Positions 1-5,668 are shown, counted from the stretch's first letter. The stretch is DNA of 5,700 bases from an uncultured Collinsella sp. (GCA_934621885.1 CAKTUH010000026.1:1-5700), one strand, 5' to 3'. Notes: generated from the letters alone by a model not told the origin. Translations and numbers: made by a program.

Positions 1-21
1 AGCCACCCTCTCCATCTGGGC

Positions 22-47
22 TGTTATATGTTTCTTTTTTTATAACA
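22..47. repeat. Inverted repeat TGTTATA-N12-TATAACA
   Basis: Perfect 7-bp arms at 22-28 and 41-47 are separated by 12 bases of mostly T. The repeat overlaps the minus-strand -10 candidate, so it could be an operator for whatever controls the left-hand gene. On RNA the spacer would make a poor hairpin loop, so a DNA-binding site is the more natural reading. It lies 240 bp from marR, and a link to MarR is not evident. Confidence 0.4.
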
Positions 48-65
48 TTAGAACGTTTTTGACAA
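22..65 (-). promoter_or_regulatory. Candidate minus-strand promoter for a divergent gene left of the window
   Basis: Read on the minus strand, positions 47-39 give TGTTATAAA, an extended -10 element (TG-n-TATAAA). TTGTCA at 65-60 is a 5/6 match to the -35 consensus, but the spacer is only 15 bp, which is short. Further downstream on the same strand, positions 13-6 read GGAGAGGG, a strong Shine-Dalgarno-like sequence placed so that a start codon would fall just beyond base 1. Together these suggest a gene transcribed leftward whose start is just outside the window. The extended -10 and the SD-like stretch are seen directly; the gene is inference. Confidence 0.4.
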
Positions 66-158
66 ATCCGCAGGAAACGCGAGCGCGGGCAGATACCGTT
101 CACCGAATTGTTTGCGAATTTTCCTTGCCTTTGTACGACGCTCACTCTAGCTGTTATG

Positions 159-172
159 CCAGCTTTAGCTGG
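159..172. repeat. Short inverted repeat CCAGCT-TT-AGCTGG
   Basis: Perfect 6-bp arms flank a 2-base centre in the marR leader, 115 bp before the start codon. As RNA it would fold as a 5-bp stem with a 4-base loop. It could belong to the leader RNA or be a protein site. No promoter can be matched to it with confidence. Confidence 0.35.
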
Positions 173-187
173 GTAAAGTGCCCCGCA

Positions 188-220
188 GGTAGATTTTTGG
201 GACATGCCTAGAAATCTACC
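188..220. promoter_or_regulatory. Long dyad upstream of marR, candidate operator or leader hairpin
   Basis: GGTAGATTT at 188-196 and AAATCTACC at 212-220 are perfect inverted 9-bp arms. Pairing continues inward with two G-U wobbles to a 14-bp stem closed by the 5-base loop ACATG (202-206). The right arm contains a second, smaller palindrome, TAGA-AA-TCTA (209-218), and a related TAGTTTCTA lies at 262-270, just before the ribosome binding site. Repeated TAGA/TCTA half-sites in AT-rich DNA in front of a marR gene are what an autoregulatory operator would look like. No T-run follows, so it is not a terminator. MarR binding here is inference. Confidence 0.5.
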
Positions 221-275
221 GTATGAGATAAGCGGACAGGGGTATCATCTTTCACCGAAAATAGTTTCTAGTGTT

Positions 276-280
276 AGGGG
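276..280 (+). promoter_or_regulatory. Ribosome binding site of marR (AGGGG)
   Basis: AGGGG ends 6 bases before the GTG at 287, a normal spacing. It supports the GTG start over the nearby GTG at 271, which is in another frame and has no SD sequence. Confidence 0.65.
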
Positions 281-286
281 TTTTCA

Positions 287-736
287 GTGGAAGGTACCGA
301 TTTCCACGAGCTTGGACGCCAGCTCTTTCTCGAGTTTGGCAGCCTGCACCAGCGCGTTTCGCGCTTTACGGACCAGGCTTTGAGCGGCGAGATGGCCGTT
401 ATGCGCGCCCTTTTGCTCGCCGGCGGCTCGCTCACGCCGAGCGAACTTGCCGACAAGGCATGGGTCTCGAGCGCTCGCATCGCCAATATCCTGCGCGCCC
501 TCGAGGCCAAGGGTTGGGTCGAACGCGAGCACTCAAAGACCGACCGCCGTCGCGTACATGTGACCGTGACCGACAAGGGTCGACAAGATCTTGAAATCAA
601 GCGTCGGGAGTTTGAGGACCGCGCTGCGGCATTCCTCGAGCAGCTCGGCGAAGAAGATACCAACGAGCTGGTGCGTCTCCTTCGTCGCACCAACCAAATT
701 ATTGACCGTAACCAAGAAAGGAGAGATGCCGAGTGA
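287..736 (+). CDS. MarR-family winged helix-turn-helix transcriptional regulator
   Basis: A 149-residue protein, normal length for MarR. An N-terminal dimerisation helix (about 5-30) is followed by the winged HTH. Residues 50-58 (TPSELADKA) form the first HTH helix and about 61-75 (SSARIANILRALEAK) the recognition helix. The wing runs from about 76 to 97, with the family's basic tip at D86-R87-R88-R89 and the typical strand VHVTVTDKG. A long C-terminal helix (100-145) completes the dimer interface. MarR proteins bind palindromic operators as dimers and usually release on binding a small phenolic or drug-like ligand. Sitting first in an operon with an ABC exporter pair, it is probably the operon's own repressor; activation cannot be excluded. 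The GTG start at 287 is chosen for its AGGGG SD. The stop overlaps the next start by 4 bp (GTGA). Confidence 0.9.
   Translation: MEGTDFHELGRQLFLEFGSLHQRVSRFTDQALSGEMAVMRALLLAGGSLTPSELADKAWVSSARIANILRALEAKGWVEREHSKTDRRRVHVTVTDKGRQDLEIKRREFEDRAAAFLEQLGEEDTNELVRLLRRTNQIIDRNQERRDAE
717..725 (+). promoter_or_regulatory. Ribosome binding site of the first ABC gene (AAAGGAGAG)
   Basis: A strong SD core AGGAG (719-723) lies inside the end of marR, 9 bases before the GTG at 733. An ATG at 726 is closer but opens a frame of only nine codons, so GTG 733 is the start. Confidence 0.75.
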
Positions 737-3099
737 GGATTCTCAAGCTCTTTAAAAAGCATATTCTGGCGCTGCTCACAGCTATCGTACTCATCGTAAT
801 CAGCTGCAATGCCGACCTGGCGCTGCCCACGTATATGAGCGACATCGTCGACGTGGGTGTGCAGCAGGGAGGCATCGCCTCGCCCGTGCCTGACACCATC
901 CGCGCCGACGCGCTCGACGACCTCAAACTCTTTATGAGCTCCAAGGACGCCAAAGCTGTGGAGGCCGTGTTTAGCAAGGCGGACAAGAACGGCATCCGCA
1001 CCTACAAGGGAACCGAGGAGGAGCGCGCCGACGACGGCAAGATCGCCGACATTATGAGCCTGCCCGAGACCGTCGTTCTTTCGCTCAACCAGGGCATCGA
1101 CGCCAGCTCTATGGGCGACATGATGGGCACGTCCGATGAGAAAGACAACAGCGACCCCCAGGCCATGCCCACCCCCGAGCAGATGGCTGCTATGACGCCC
1201 GAGCAACTCGCCGAGATGCAGCAGAAGGCCACGGCGGCCCAAAACATGCAAAAGCAGATCGACGCCGACGGCGGTAAGATCACCATGAAGAGTCTGCGTC
1301 TAGGCGTTGAAGGCGGCCTAATCGACCAGGGCAAGCTCGTCGAGGGTGCCAACGATATGGCGGACAAAATGGGCTCCATGTCGGGCTCCATCGTGACCCA
1401 ACGCGCCGTGAGCTATGTGCAGGACGAGTACAAGGCGCAGGGCGTCGACCCCGCCGACGTGCAGAACGCCTACCTGGGCCGCATGGCGACCACGATGTTT
1501 GGTCTGTGTCTGGTGTCGCTGGTCGCCACCATCCTGACCGGTGCCGTGGCTTCGCGCACCGCCTGCTCCATCGCCCGCGACCTGCGCCGCGAGACCTTCA
1601 ACAAGGTTATGCACTTCTCGCCGGCCGAAGTGGGCAAGTTTAGCCAGGCCTCGCTCATCACCCGCTGCACCAACGACATTCAGCAGATCCAGATGGCCGC
1701 GACCCTGTTTATCCGCATGTGCCTTATGGCGCCCGTCATGGGCATCGTCGCCGTCATGCGCGTCCTGGCCAACCACACCGGCCTGGAGTGGACCATCGCC
1801 GTCGCTATCATCGCGGTCTCGGCCGTCGTCGGCGTGCTCATGGGCCTTACCATGCCCAAGTTCAAAAAGATGCAGAGCTTTGTGGACCGCGTGAACCTTA
1901 CCGCCCGCGAGCTGCTCGACGGCCTTATGCCCATCCGCTCGTTCAACCGCGAGGAGCATGAGCTCGAGCGATTTGACGCGGCATCGCTCGACCTGATGAC
2001 CACGCAGCTCTACACCAACCGCGCCATGAGCTTTATGATGCCGCTCATGATGCTCGTCATGAACTGCGTCACCGTGCTCATTGTCTGGTTTGGCGCGCAG
2101 GGCGTGTCCGACGGCGTGATGCAGGTCGGCAACATGATGGCGTTTATCTCCTATACCATGCAGATCGTTATGGCGTTTATGATCCTCACCATGGTTTCGG
2201 TCATCCTGCCCCGCGCCGAGGTCGCGGCCGAGCGCGTGGAAGAGGTCGTCACTTGCCCCACGAGCATCAACGACCCCGTCTCGCCCAAGCTTCCCGCAGC
2301 CAGCGCGCCGCGCGGCGAGCTGTGCTTCCACGACGTGAGCTTCCAGTACCCCGACGCCCGCGCCGACGTGATCAGCGGTGTGAACTTCACCACGCACGCC
2401 GGTCAAATGCTCGGCATCATCGGCTCCACGGGCTCCGGCAAGTCCACGCTCGTGCAGCTGATCCCGCGCCTGTACGACGTCACCGGCGGCAGCATTTCGC
2501 TCGACGGCGTCGACGTACGTGACATGACCCTCTCCGATCTGCGCCGCCGCATTGGCTATATTCCGCAGCAGGGTCGCCTGTTCTCGGGCACCGTCGAGAG
2601 CAACCTCAAGTTTGCCGGCGACATGGTGAGCGACGAGGATATGCACGAGGCCGCGCGCATCGCCCAGGCCGAGGACTTTATCGCCGAGCGCGAGGACGGC
2701 TACGACTCCCCCATCAGCCAGGGCGGCTCCAATGTTTCGGGCGGCCAGCGCCAGCGCTTGGCCATCGCACGCGCCTTGGCCAAAAAGCCCGAGGTCGTGG
2801 TGTTCGACGATTCGTTTAGCGCGCTCGACTACAAGACCGACGCGCGCCTGCGCGAGGAGCTCGCCAAAAACGTCACCGACGCCGCGCTCGTGGTCGTGGC
2901 TCAGCGCATCGCGACCATCATGCACGCCGACCAGATCATCGTGCTCGACGACGGCCACGTGGTGGGCACGGGCACGCACGAGGAGCTGCTGCATGGTTGC
3001 CCGGCGTATCTGGAGATCGCGCAGTCGCAGCTTTCTGCCGAGGAGCTGGGGCTTACCCAAGAAGAGATTGCAGCCGTTATGGAAGGAGGCGAGCGCTAA
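733..3099 (+). CDS. ABC exporter half-transporter, degenerate-site subunit, with large extracellular insertion
   Basis: A 788-residue fused permease-ATPase, about 200 residues longer than the usual 570-620. TM1 is about 11-33. A long hydrophilic segment (about 44-248) follows, predicted extracellular and rich in Met, Gln, Asp and Glu (for example SSMGDMMG at 125-132). TM2-TM6 lie near 252-275, 323-344, 350-374, 432-457 and 465-492. The ATPase domain has an A-loop Tyr (Y539), Walker A GSTGSGKST (564-572), Q-loop Q612 and signature VSGGQ (668-672). Its Walker B is VVVFDD (688-693), with Asp693 in place of the catalytic Glu, and the switch position is Gln724 (VAQRIATI) in place of His. Those two changes mark the non-catalytic partner of heterodimeric exporters such as TM287. 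It works at the membrane with the next gene's product, probably exporting drugs or other amphipathic compounds. Substrate unknown. The GTG start overlaps marR by 4 bp, so translation is probably coupled. Confidence 0.92.
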   Translation: MRILKLFKKHILALLTAIVLIVISCNADLALPTYMSDIVDVGVQQGGIASPVPDTIRADALDDLKLFMSSKDAKAVEAVFSKADKNGIRTYKGTEEERADDGKIADIMSLPETVVLSLNQGIDASSMGDMMGTSDEKDNSDPQAMPTPEQMAAMTPEQLAEMQQKATAAQNMQKQIDADGGKITMKSLRLGVEGGLIDQGKLVEGANDMADKMGSMSGSIVTQRAVSYVQDEYKAQGVDPADVQNAYLGRMATTMFGLCLVSLVATILTGAVASRTACSIARDLRRETFNKVMHFSPAEVGKFSQASLITRCTNDIQQIQMAATLFIRMCLMAPVMGIVAVMRVLANHTGLEWTIAVAIIAVSAVVGVLMGLTMPKFKKMQSFVDRVNLTARELLDGLMPIRSFNREEHELERFDAASLDLMTTQLYTNRAMSFMMPLMMLVMNCVTVLIVWFGAQGVSDGVMQVGNMMAFISYTMQIVMAFMILTMVSVILPRAEVAAERVEEVVTCPTSINDPVSPKLPAASAPRGELCFHDVSFQYPDARADVISGVNFTTHAGQMLGIIGSTGSGKSTLVQLIPRLYDVTGGSISLDGVDVRDMTLSDLRRRIGYIPQQGRLFSGTVESNLKFAGDMVSDEDMHEAARIAQAEDFIAEREDGYDSPISQGGSNVSGGQRQRLAIARALAKKPEVVVFDDSFSALDYKTDARLREELAKNVTDAALVVVAQRIATIMHADQIIVLDDGHVVGTGTHEELLHGCPAYLEIAQSQLSAEELGLTQEEIAAVMEGGER
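3081..3089 (+). promoter_or_regulatory. Ribosome binding site of the second ABC gene (GGAAGGAGG)
   Basis: A near-perfect SD lies 9 bases before the ATG at 3099. It decides the start: the same frame is open back to an ATG at 2997, but that would add 34 residues overlapping the previous gene and has no comparable SD. Confidence 0.8.
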
Positions 3100-4955
3100 T
3101 GGCAGACGAGACCAAGACTCAGATTCCCAAGCCCACCCGTCAGCGTGGGCCCATGGGCCGCATGGGCGGCATGGGCCGCGGCGAAAAGGCCAAGGACTTT
3201 AAGGGCACCATAAAGCAGCTGCTCGGCTATATCGGGCAGCACAAGATTGCCGTGTTCGCCGCCGTCGCCTTTGCCGTGTGCTCGGTTATCTTTAACATTG
3301 TGGGACCCAAGGTGCTCGGCCAGGTTACGACCAAGCTGTTCGAGGGCCTGGTTGCCAAGGTCAACGGCACCGGCGATGTCGACTTTGATTGGATCGCCAA
3401 GACGCTCGGCTTTTTGCTCTGCCTGTATCTGGCGAGCTCTGCCTGCAGCCTGATCCAGGGCTGGCTCATGACCGGCGTCACGCAAAAGATCTGCTACCGC
3501 ATGCGCAAGGAGATCGCCGCCAAGATCGCCGTCGTGCCGATGAGCTACTTCAACGGCCACAGCAAGGGCGATGTGCTCAGCCGCATCACCAACGATGTCG
3601 ACACGCTCGGCCAGTCACTCAACCAGAGTGTGACGCAGCTCATTACGTCCGTCACGCAGATTATCGGCGTGCTCGTCATGATGCTGTCGATCAGCCTGCC
3701 GCTCACCGGCGTCACCGTGCTCACGTTGCCGGCCGCCGCGATTATCCTGGCCGTGATGATTCACTTCTCGCAGCCGTACTTCCGCGAGCAGCAGCAGGTC
3801 CTGGGCACCGTCAACGGCATTATCGAGGAGGACTTTGCCGGCCAGAACGTCATCCAGGTGTTCGACCGCGCCGAAGCCTCGATCGAGGAGTTCGACCGTC
3901 AAAACGACCGCCTGTTTATTAGTGGCTGGCGCTCGCAGTTCCTGTCGGGCCTGATGATGCCGCTCATGAGCTTGGTGGGCAACATGGGCTACGTGGGCGT
4001 TGTCGTGGTGGGCGCGCAGCTCGCGCTGACCGGAAATGCCACGCCCGGCGACATCCAGAGCTTCATCCAGTACGTGCGCAACTTTACGCAGCCCGTGCAG
4101 CAGCTGGGCAACGTAAGCAACACGATGCAGTCGATGGCCGCCGCCACCGAGCGCGTCTTTGAGTTCCTGGCTGCCCCCGAGGAGGAGCAGAAGGCCGACG
4201 CGCAGATCCCCGAGGCGCGCCCTGGTCACGTGGAGTTCGATCACGTTAAGTTTGGCTACACGCCCGACAAGACCATCATCCACGACTTTAGCTGCGAGGC
4301 TAAACCTGGCCAGACCATCGCCATCGTCGGCCCCACCGGCGCAGGCAAGACCACGCTCATCAAGCTGCTGCAGCGCTTCTACGATGTGGACGGCGGTTCG
4401 CTGCGCGTCGAGGGCATCGACGTGCGCGACTGGGACCGCGCGGCGCTGCGCGGCGAGTTTGCCATGGTGCTGCAGGATACCTGGCTGTTTAACGGCACGA
4501 TCCGCGAGAACATCCGCTACGGACGCCCCGATGCGACCGACGCCGAAGTCGAGGCCGCTGCACGCGCCGCCCGCTGCGACCACTTTATCCATACGCTCGC
4601 CGGTGGGTATGACTTCATGATCAACGAGGAGGGCACCAACCTGTCGCAGGGCCAGCGCCAGCTCGTGACTATCGCCCGCGCCATTTTGGCTGACCGCCCG
4701 GCGCTGATTCTGGACGAGGCGACCTCCAACGTTGATACACGCACCGAGGAGCTCATCCAGCGCGCCATGGATGCGCTGATGCAGGGGCGCACGAGCTTTG
4801 TCATCGCGCACCGCCTGTCCACGATCCGCAACGCCGACGTGATCTTGGTGATTCGCGACGGCGACATCGTCGAGAAGGGCACGCATGACGAGCTGCTCGC
4901 CCAGGGCGGCTTCTACGCCGACCTGTACAACTCGCAGTTCGACGAGGCGGCGTAG
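3099..4955 (+). CDS. ABC exporter half-transporter, catalytic-site subunit
   Basis: A 618-residue fused permease-ATPase of normal length. The cytosolic N-terminus carries a Gly/Met/Arg-rich stretch (RGPMGRMGGMGRG, 16-28). Membrane segments are near 49-70, 103-125, 179-200, 201-222, 284-309 and 317-340. The ATPase domain has A-loop Y387, Walker A GPTGAGKTT (411-419), Q-loop Q459, Walker B LILDE (536-540) with the catalytic Glu540, D-loop SNVD (543-546) and switch His571 (IAHRLSTI). The signature is LSQGQ (515-519) rather than LSGGQ. This is the TM288-type half. Its Walker motifs pair with the normal VSGGQ of the first subunit to make the working ATP site, while its altered signature completes the degenerate site. 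The start is ATG 3099 in the TAATG overlap with the preceding stop, which favours coupled translation and equal subunit amounts. The role is probably multidrug or small-molecule efflux; the actual substrate is not visible. Confidence 0.93.
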   Translation: MADETKTQIPKPTRQRGPMGRMGGMGRGEKAKDFKGTIKQLLGYIGQHKIAVFAAVAFAVCSVIFNIVGPKVLGQVTTKLFEGLVAKVNGTGDVDFDWIAKTLGFLLCLYLASSACSLIQGWLMTGVTQKICYRMRKEIAAKIAVVPMSYFNGHSKGDVLSRITNDVDTLGQSLNQSVTQLITSVTQIIGVLVMMLSISLPLTGVTVLTLPAAAIILAVMIHFSQPYFREQQQVLGTVNGIIEEDFAGQNVIQVFDRAEASIEEFDRQNDRLFISGWRSQFLSGLMMPLMSLVGNMGYVGVVVVGAQLALTGNATPGDIQSFIQYVRNFTQPVQQLGNVSNTMQSMAAATERVFEFLAAPEEEQKADAQIPEARPGHVEFDHVKFGYTPDKTIIHDFSCEAKPGQTIAIVGPTGAGKTTLIKLLQRFYDVDGGSLRVEGIDVRDWDRAALRGEFAMVLQDTWLFNGTIRENIRYGRPDATDAEVEAAARAARCDHFIHTLAGGYDFMINEEGTNLSQGQRQLVTIARAILADRPALILDEATSNVDTRTEELIQRAMDALMQGRTSFVIAHRLSTIRNADVILVIRDGDIVEKGTHDELLAQGGFYADLYNSQFDEAA

Positions 4956-4986
4956 ATCCTTCGGAAACCGATGACTCACGGTTGAG

Positions 4987-5022
4987 AACGGGGGCGCAGG
5001 ATGAACTGCGCCCCCGTTTTTT
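4987..5022 (+). terminator. Intrinsic (rho-independent) terminator of the marR-ABC operon
   Basis: A perfect 13-bp stem (4987-4999 with 5006-5018), with ten consecutive G-C pairs at its core, encloses the 6-base loop GATGAA. A run of six T follows (5017-5022), beginning within the foot of the stem. It lies 31 bases after the stop codon. The complementary strand lacks an uninterrupted T-run, so it should work mainly in the + direction. Confidence 0.95.
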
Positions 5023-5080
5023 CGTATGCGGCACTCGAATTGCCTCCCTTGGAGCCCAATTGACAGCCCCTTCCGGACCT

Positions 5081-5112
5081 GTGGGCAAAAAAGGGCAAAT
5101 ATGAGTACTGTT
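5081..5112 (+). repeat. Left 32-bp arm of the inverted repeat
   Basis: It pairs with 5279-5310 at 30 of 32 positions. The inner part includes the palindrome AGTACT (5104-5109). Confidence 0.75.
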
Positions 5113-5128
5113 ACCTTTTTAGTAACAG
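5108..5128. repeat. Small hairpin CTGTTAC / GTAACAG
   Basis: Perfect 7-bp arms (5108-5114 and 5122-5128) enclose a 7-base loop containing five T. It overlaps the inner end of the left 32-bp arm. The right arm has no equivalent, so the two ends of the 230-bp element are not equal. Confidence 0.5.
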
Positions 5129-5278
5129 CCAAAACTGCCTCAAACGCCCTCTTTGCGGCCTCTATATGCCCGCAAATTGATCCAACCGCCCGTTAGCAGA
5201 CTTCTGTGTGCCAACATTAATGAACATATTTTCCGTTATGTCTATTAACTTGAAGAGTCGATATGATACCGCGATAGC

Positions 5279-5310
5279 AACAGTACTCATATTTGGCATT
5301 TTTTGCCCAC
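5279..5310 (-). repeat. Right 32-bp arm of the inverted repeat
   Basis: Reverse complement of the left arm with two mismatches. The outer end reads TTTTTTGCCCAC on the + strand. Confidence 0.75.
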
Positions 5311-5362
5311 AAGGCTTGGAGAACGCCGAAGATCTGACAATACCAGCGAGCAGACCGCATCC

Positions 5363-5427
5363 TGGTGCAAAGGGGACAGGTTAATCTGCACCAACCTGGT
5401 GCAAAGAAACCTGTCCCCTTTGCACCA
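5363..5427. repeat. 65-bp nested hairpin, REP-like (GGGGACAGG core)
   Basis: A perfect 20-bp outer stem pairs 5363-5382 with 5408-5427. Inside it, TGCACCA (5387-5393) pairs with TGGTGCA (5397-5403) around a 3-base loop, and the two stems are joined by a 4 x 4 internal loop. CCTGGTGCAAAG also occurs twice as a direct repeat (5361-5372 and 5395-5406), so the unit looks like two overlapping copies of one module in opposite orientations. GGGGACAGG/CCTGTCCCC palindromes resemble, from general knowledge, the REP sequences mobilised by IS200-like REP-associated transposases (RAYTs). No RAYT gene is in the window. No T-run follows, so it is not a classical terminator. Confidence 0.65.
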
Positions 5428-5430
5428 AAA

Positions 5431-5477
5431 CCTTGACAAGGAGTATCCCCAAGTGCCGGCACATAGGGAACGTCCCC
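5431..5477. repeat. Cluster of short palindromes
   Basis: Within 47 bp there are CCTTG-A-CAAGG (5431-5441), GGA-GTA-TCC (5440-5448), the perfect 10-bp palindrome GTGCCGGCAC (5453-5462) and GGGA-ACG-TCCC (5466-5476). Such dense packing next to the REP-like hairpin suggests remnants of a second REP-type repeat family or a composite element. No function can be assigned. Confidence 0.45.
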
Positions 5478-5528
5478 ATCTGCCGATATAGGACCAGGAT
5501 AACGCCGCAGGTTGATCATAAGTCAGCG

Positions 5529-5628
5529 AAAACGCCCCTAAGCGAGCAAGGTGACGTGCAAGAGGAGGGAAGCGTACTTTGGTACGCGACCGACGATTGA
5601 ACGTCAGATTGCCGCTTAGGAGCGTTTG
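5529..5628. repeat. Structured element of about 100 bp with a long basal stem
   Basis: The ends pair as a 15-bp stem with one mismatch (5530-5544 with 5613-5627; AAACGC and CTAAGCG on the left). The inside continues the rod: GCAA/TTGC (5546-5549 with 5609-5612), TGACGT/ACGTCA (5552-5557 with 5601-5606), a 3-bp step (5559-5561 with 5597-5599), and an apical GCGTAC-TTTG-GTACGC hairpin (5572-5587). Nested pairing over the whole length argues for an RNA-level or single-strand-DNA-level structure. It could be a non-coding RNA, a 3' UTR element of the minus-strand gene, or an intergenic repeat unit. I do not recognise a known RNA family. Confidence 0.5.
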
Positions 5629-5640
5629 CAGCGTCGAGCC

Positions 5641-5668
5641 GTTACGCGGTTTGGTAAAACCGCGTAAC
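5641..5668. repeat. Perfect 12-bp hairpin with GGTA loop
   Basis: GTTACGCGGTTT (5641-5652) pairs with AAACCGCGTAAC (5657-5668) around GGTA. It starts directly at the last base of the stop codon of the predicted minus-strand gene, so it may serve as that gene's transcript end or stability structure. No T-run follows on either strand, so a standard intrinsic terminator is not supported. Confidence 0.6.

Larger units (their letters stand above)
5081..5310. mobile_element. 230-bp element bounded by 32-bp imperfect inverted repeats (MITE-like candidate)
   Basis: The left end (5081-5112) and the reverse complement of the right end (5279-5310) agree at 30 of 32 positions, differing only at the 13th and 15th. 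Both begin GTGGGCAAAAAA and end in AAATATGAGTACTGTT. The 166 bp between them are non-coding and AT-richer than the genes. Small size, matched ends and no coding content fit a miniature inverted-repeat transposable element moved by a transposase elsewhere. Against this, I see no target-site duplication in the flanks (…GGACCT before, AAGGCT… after). An old insertion, or a structured regulatory or RNA element, remains possible. Confidence 0.5.
5023..5667. other. Gene-free intergenic region composed of inverted-repeat elements
   Basis: About 645 bases separate the operon terminator from the probable convergent gene. No reading frame here has a convincing start, SD or protein-like composition. The open frames across 5217-5519 (minus) and 5303-5491 (plus) run through palindromes and look accidental. 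Nearly all the sequence from 5081 onward belongs to inverted repeats, listed separately. Positions 5023-5080 show nothing beyond an isolated TTGACA (5060-5065) with no matching -10. Confidence 0.7.

Noticed and set aside
59..64. Perfect TTGACA as a + strand -35 box for marR
   Set aside because: No -10-like hexamer lies 15-19 bp downstream, where the sequence is GC-rich. The nearest AT-rich match is too far away.
188..220. Intrinsic terminator upstream of marR
   Set aside because: The stem is strong, but no T-run follows on the + strand (GTATGAG comes next), so it is listed as a dyad.
271..594. Frame starting at GTG 271 overlapping marR
   Set aside because: It is Arg/Pro-rich, has no SD, and lies over a clear MarR domain in another frame.
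1318..3060. Long open frame on the minus strand antisense to the first ABC gene
   Set aside because: It is His/Asp/Gly-rich, lacks domain-like sequence, and is the expected antisense shadow of a GC-rich gene. The + strand frame has every ABC exporter motif.
2997..3098. Upstream ATG that would extend the second ABC subunit by 34 residues
   Set aside because: The extension overlaps the previous gene, has no SD and is not protein-like. ATG 3099 has GGAAGGAGG at ideal spacing.
3615..5132. Long open frame on the minus strand antisense to the second ABC gene
   Set aside because: It runs through the operon terminator and into the inverted-repeat element, and it has low-complexity composition. It is a shadow frame.
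5361..5406. CRISPR-like direct repeat (CCTGGTGCAAAG twice)
   Set aside because: There are only two copies, both part of one palindromic unit, with no regular spacers and no cas genes.
5303..5491. 62-residue plus-strand frame in the repeat region
   Set aside because: Most of it is translated palindrome sequence, with no support as a gene.
5217..5519. 100-residue minus-strand frame in the repeat region
   Set aside because: It crosses the right 32-bp arm, the REP-like hairpin and the palindrome cluster. It has no SD or recognisable domain.
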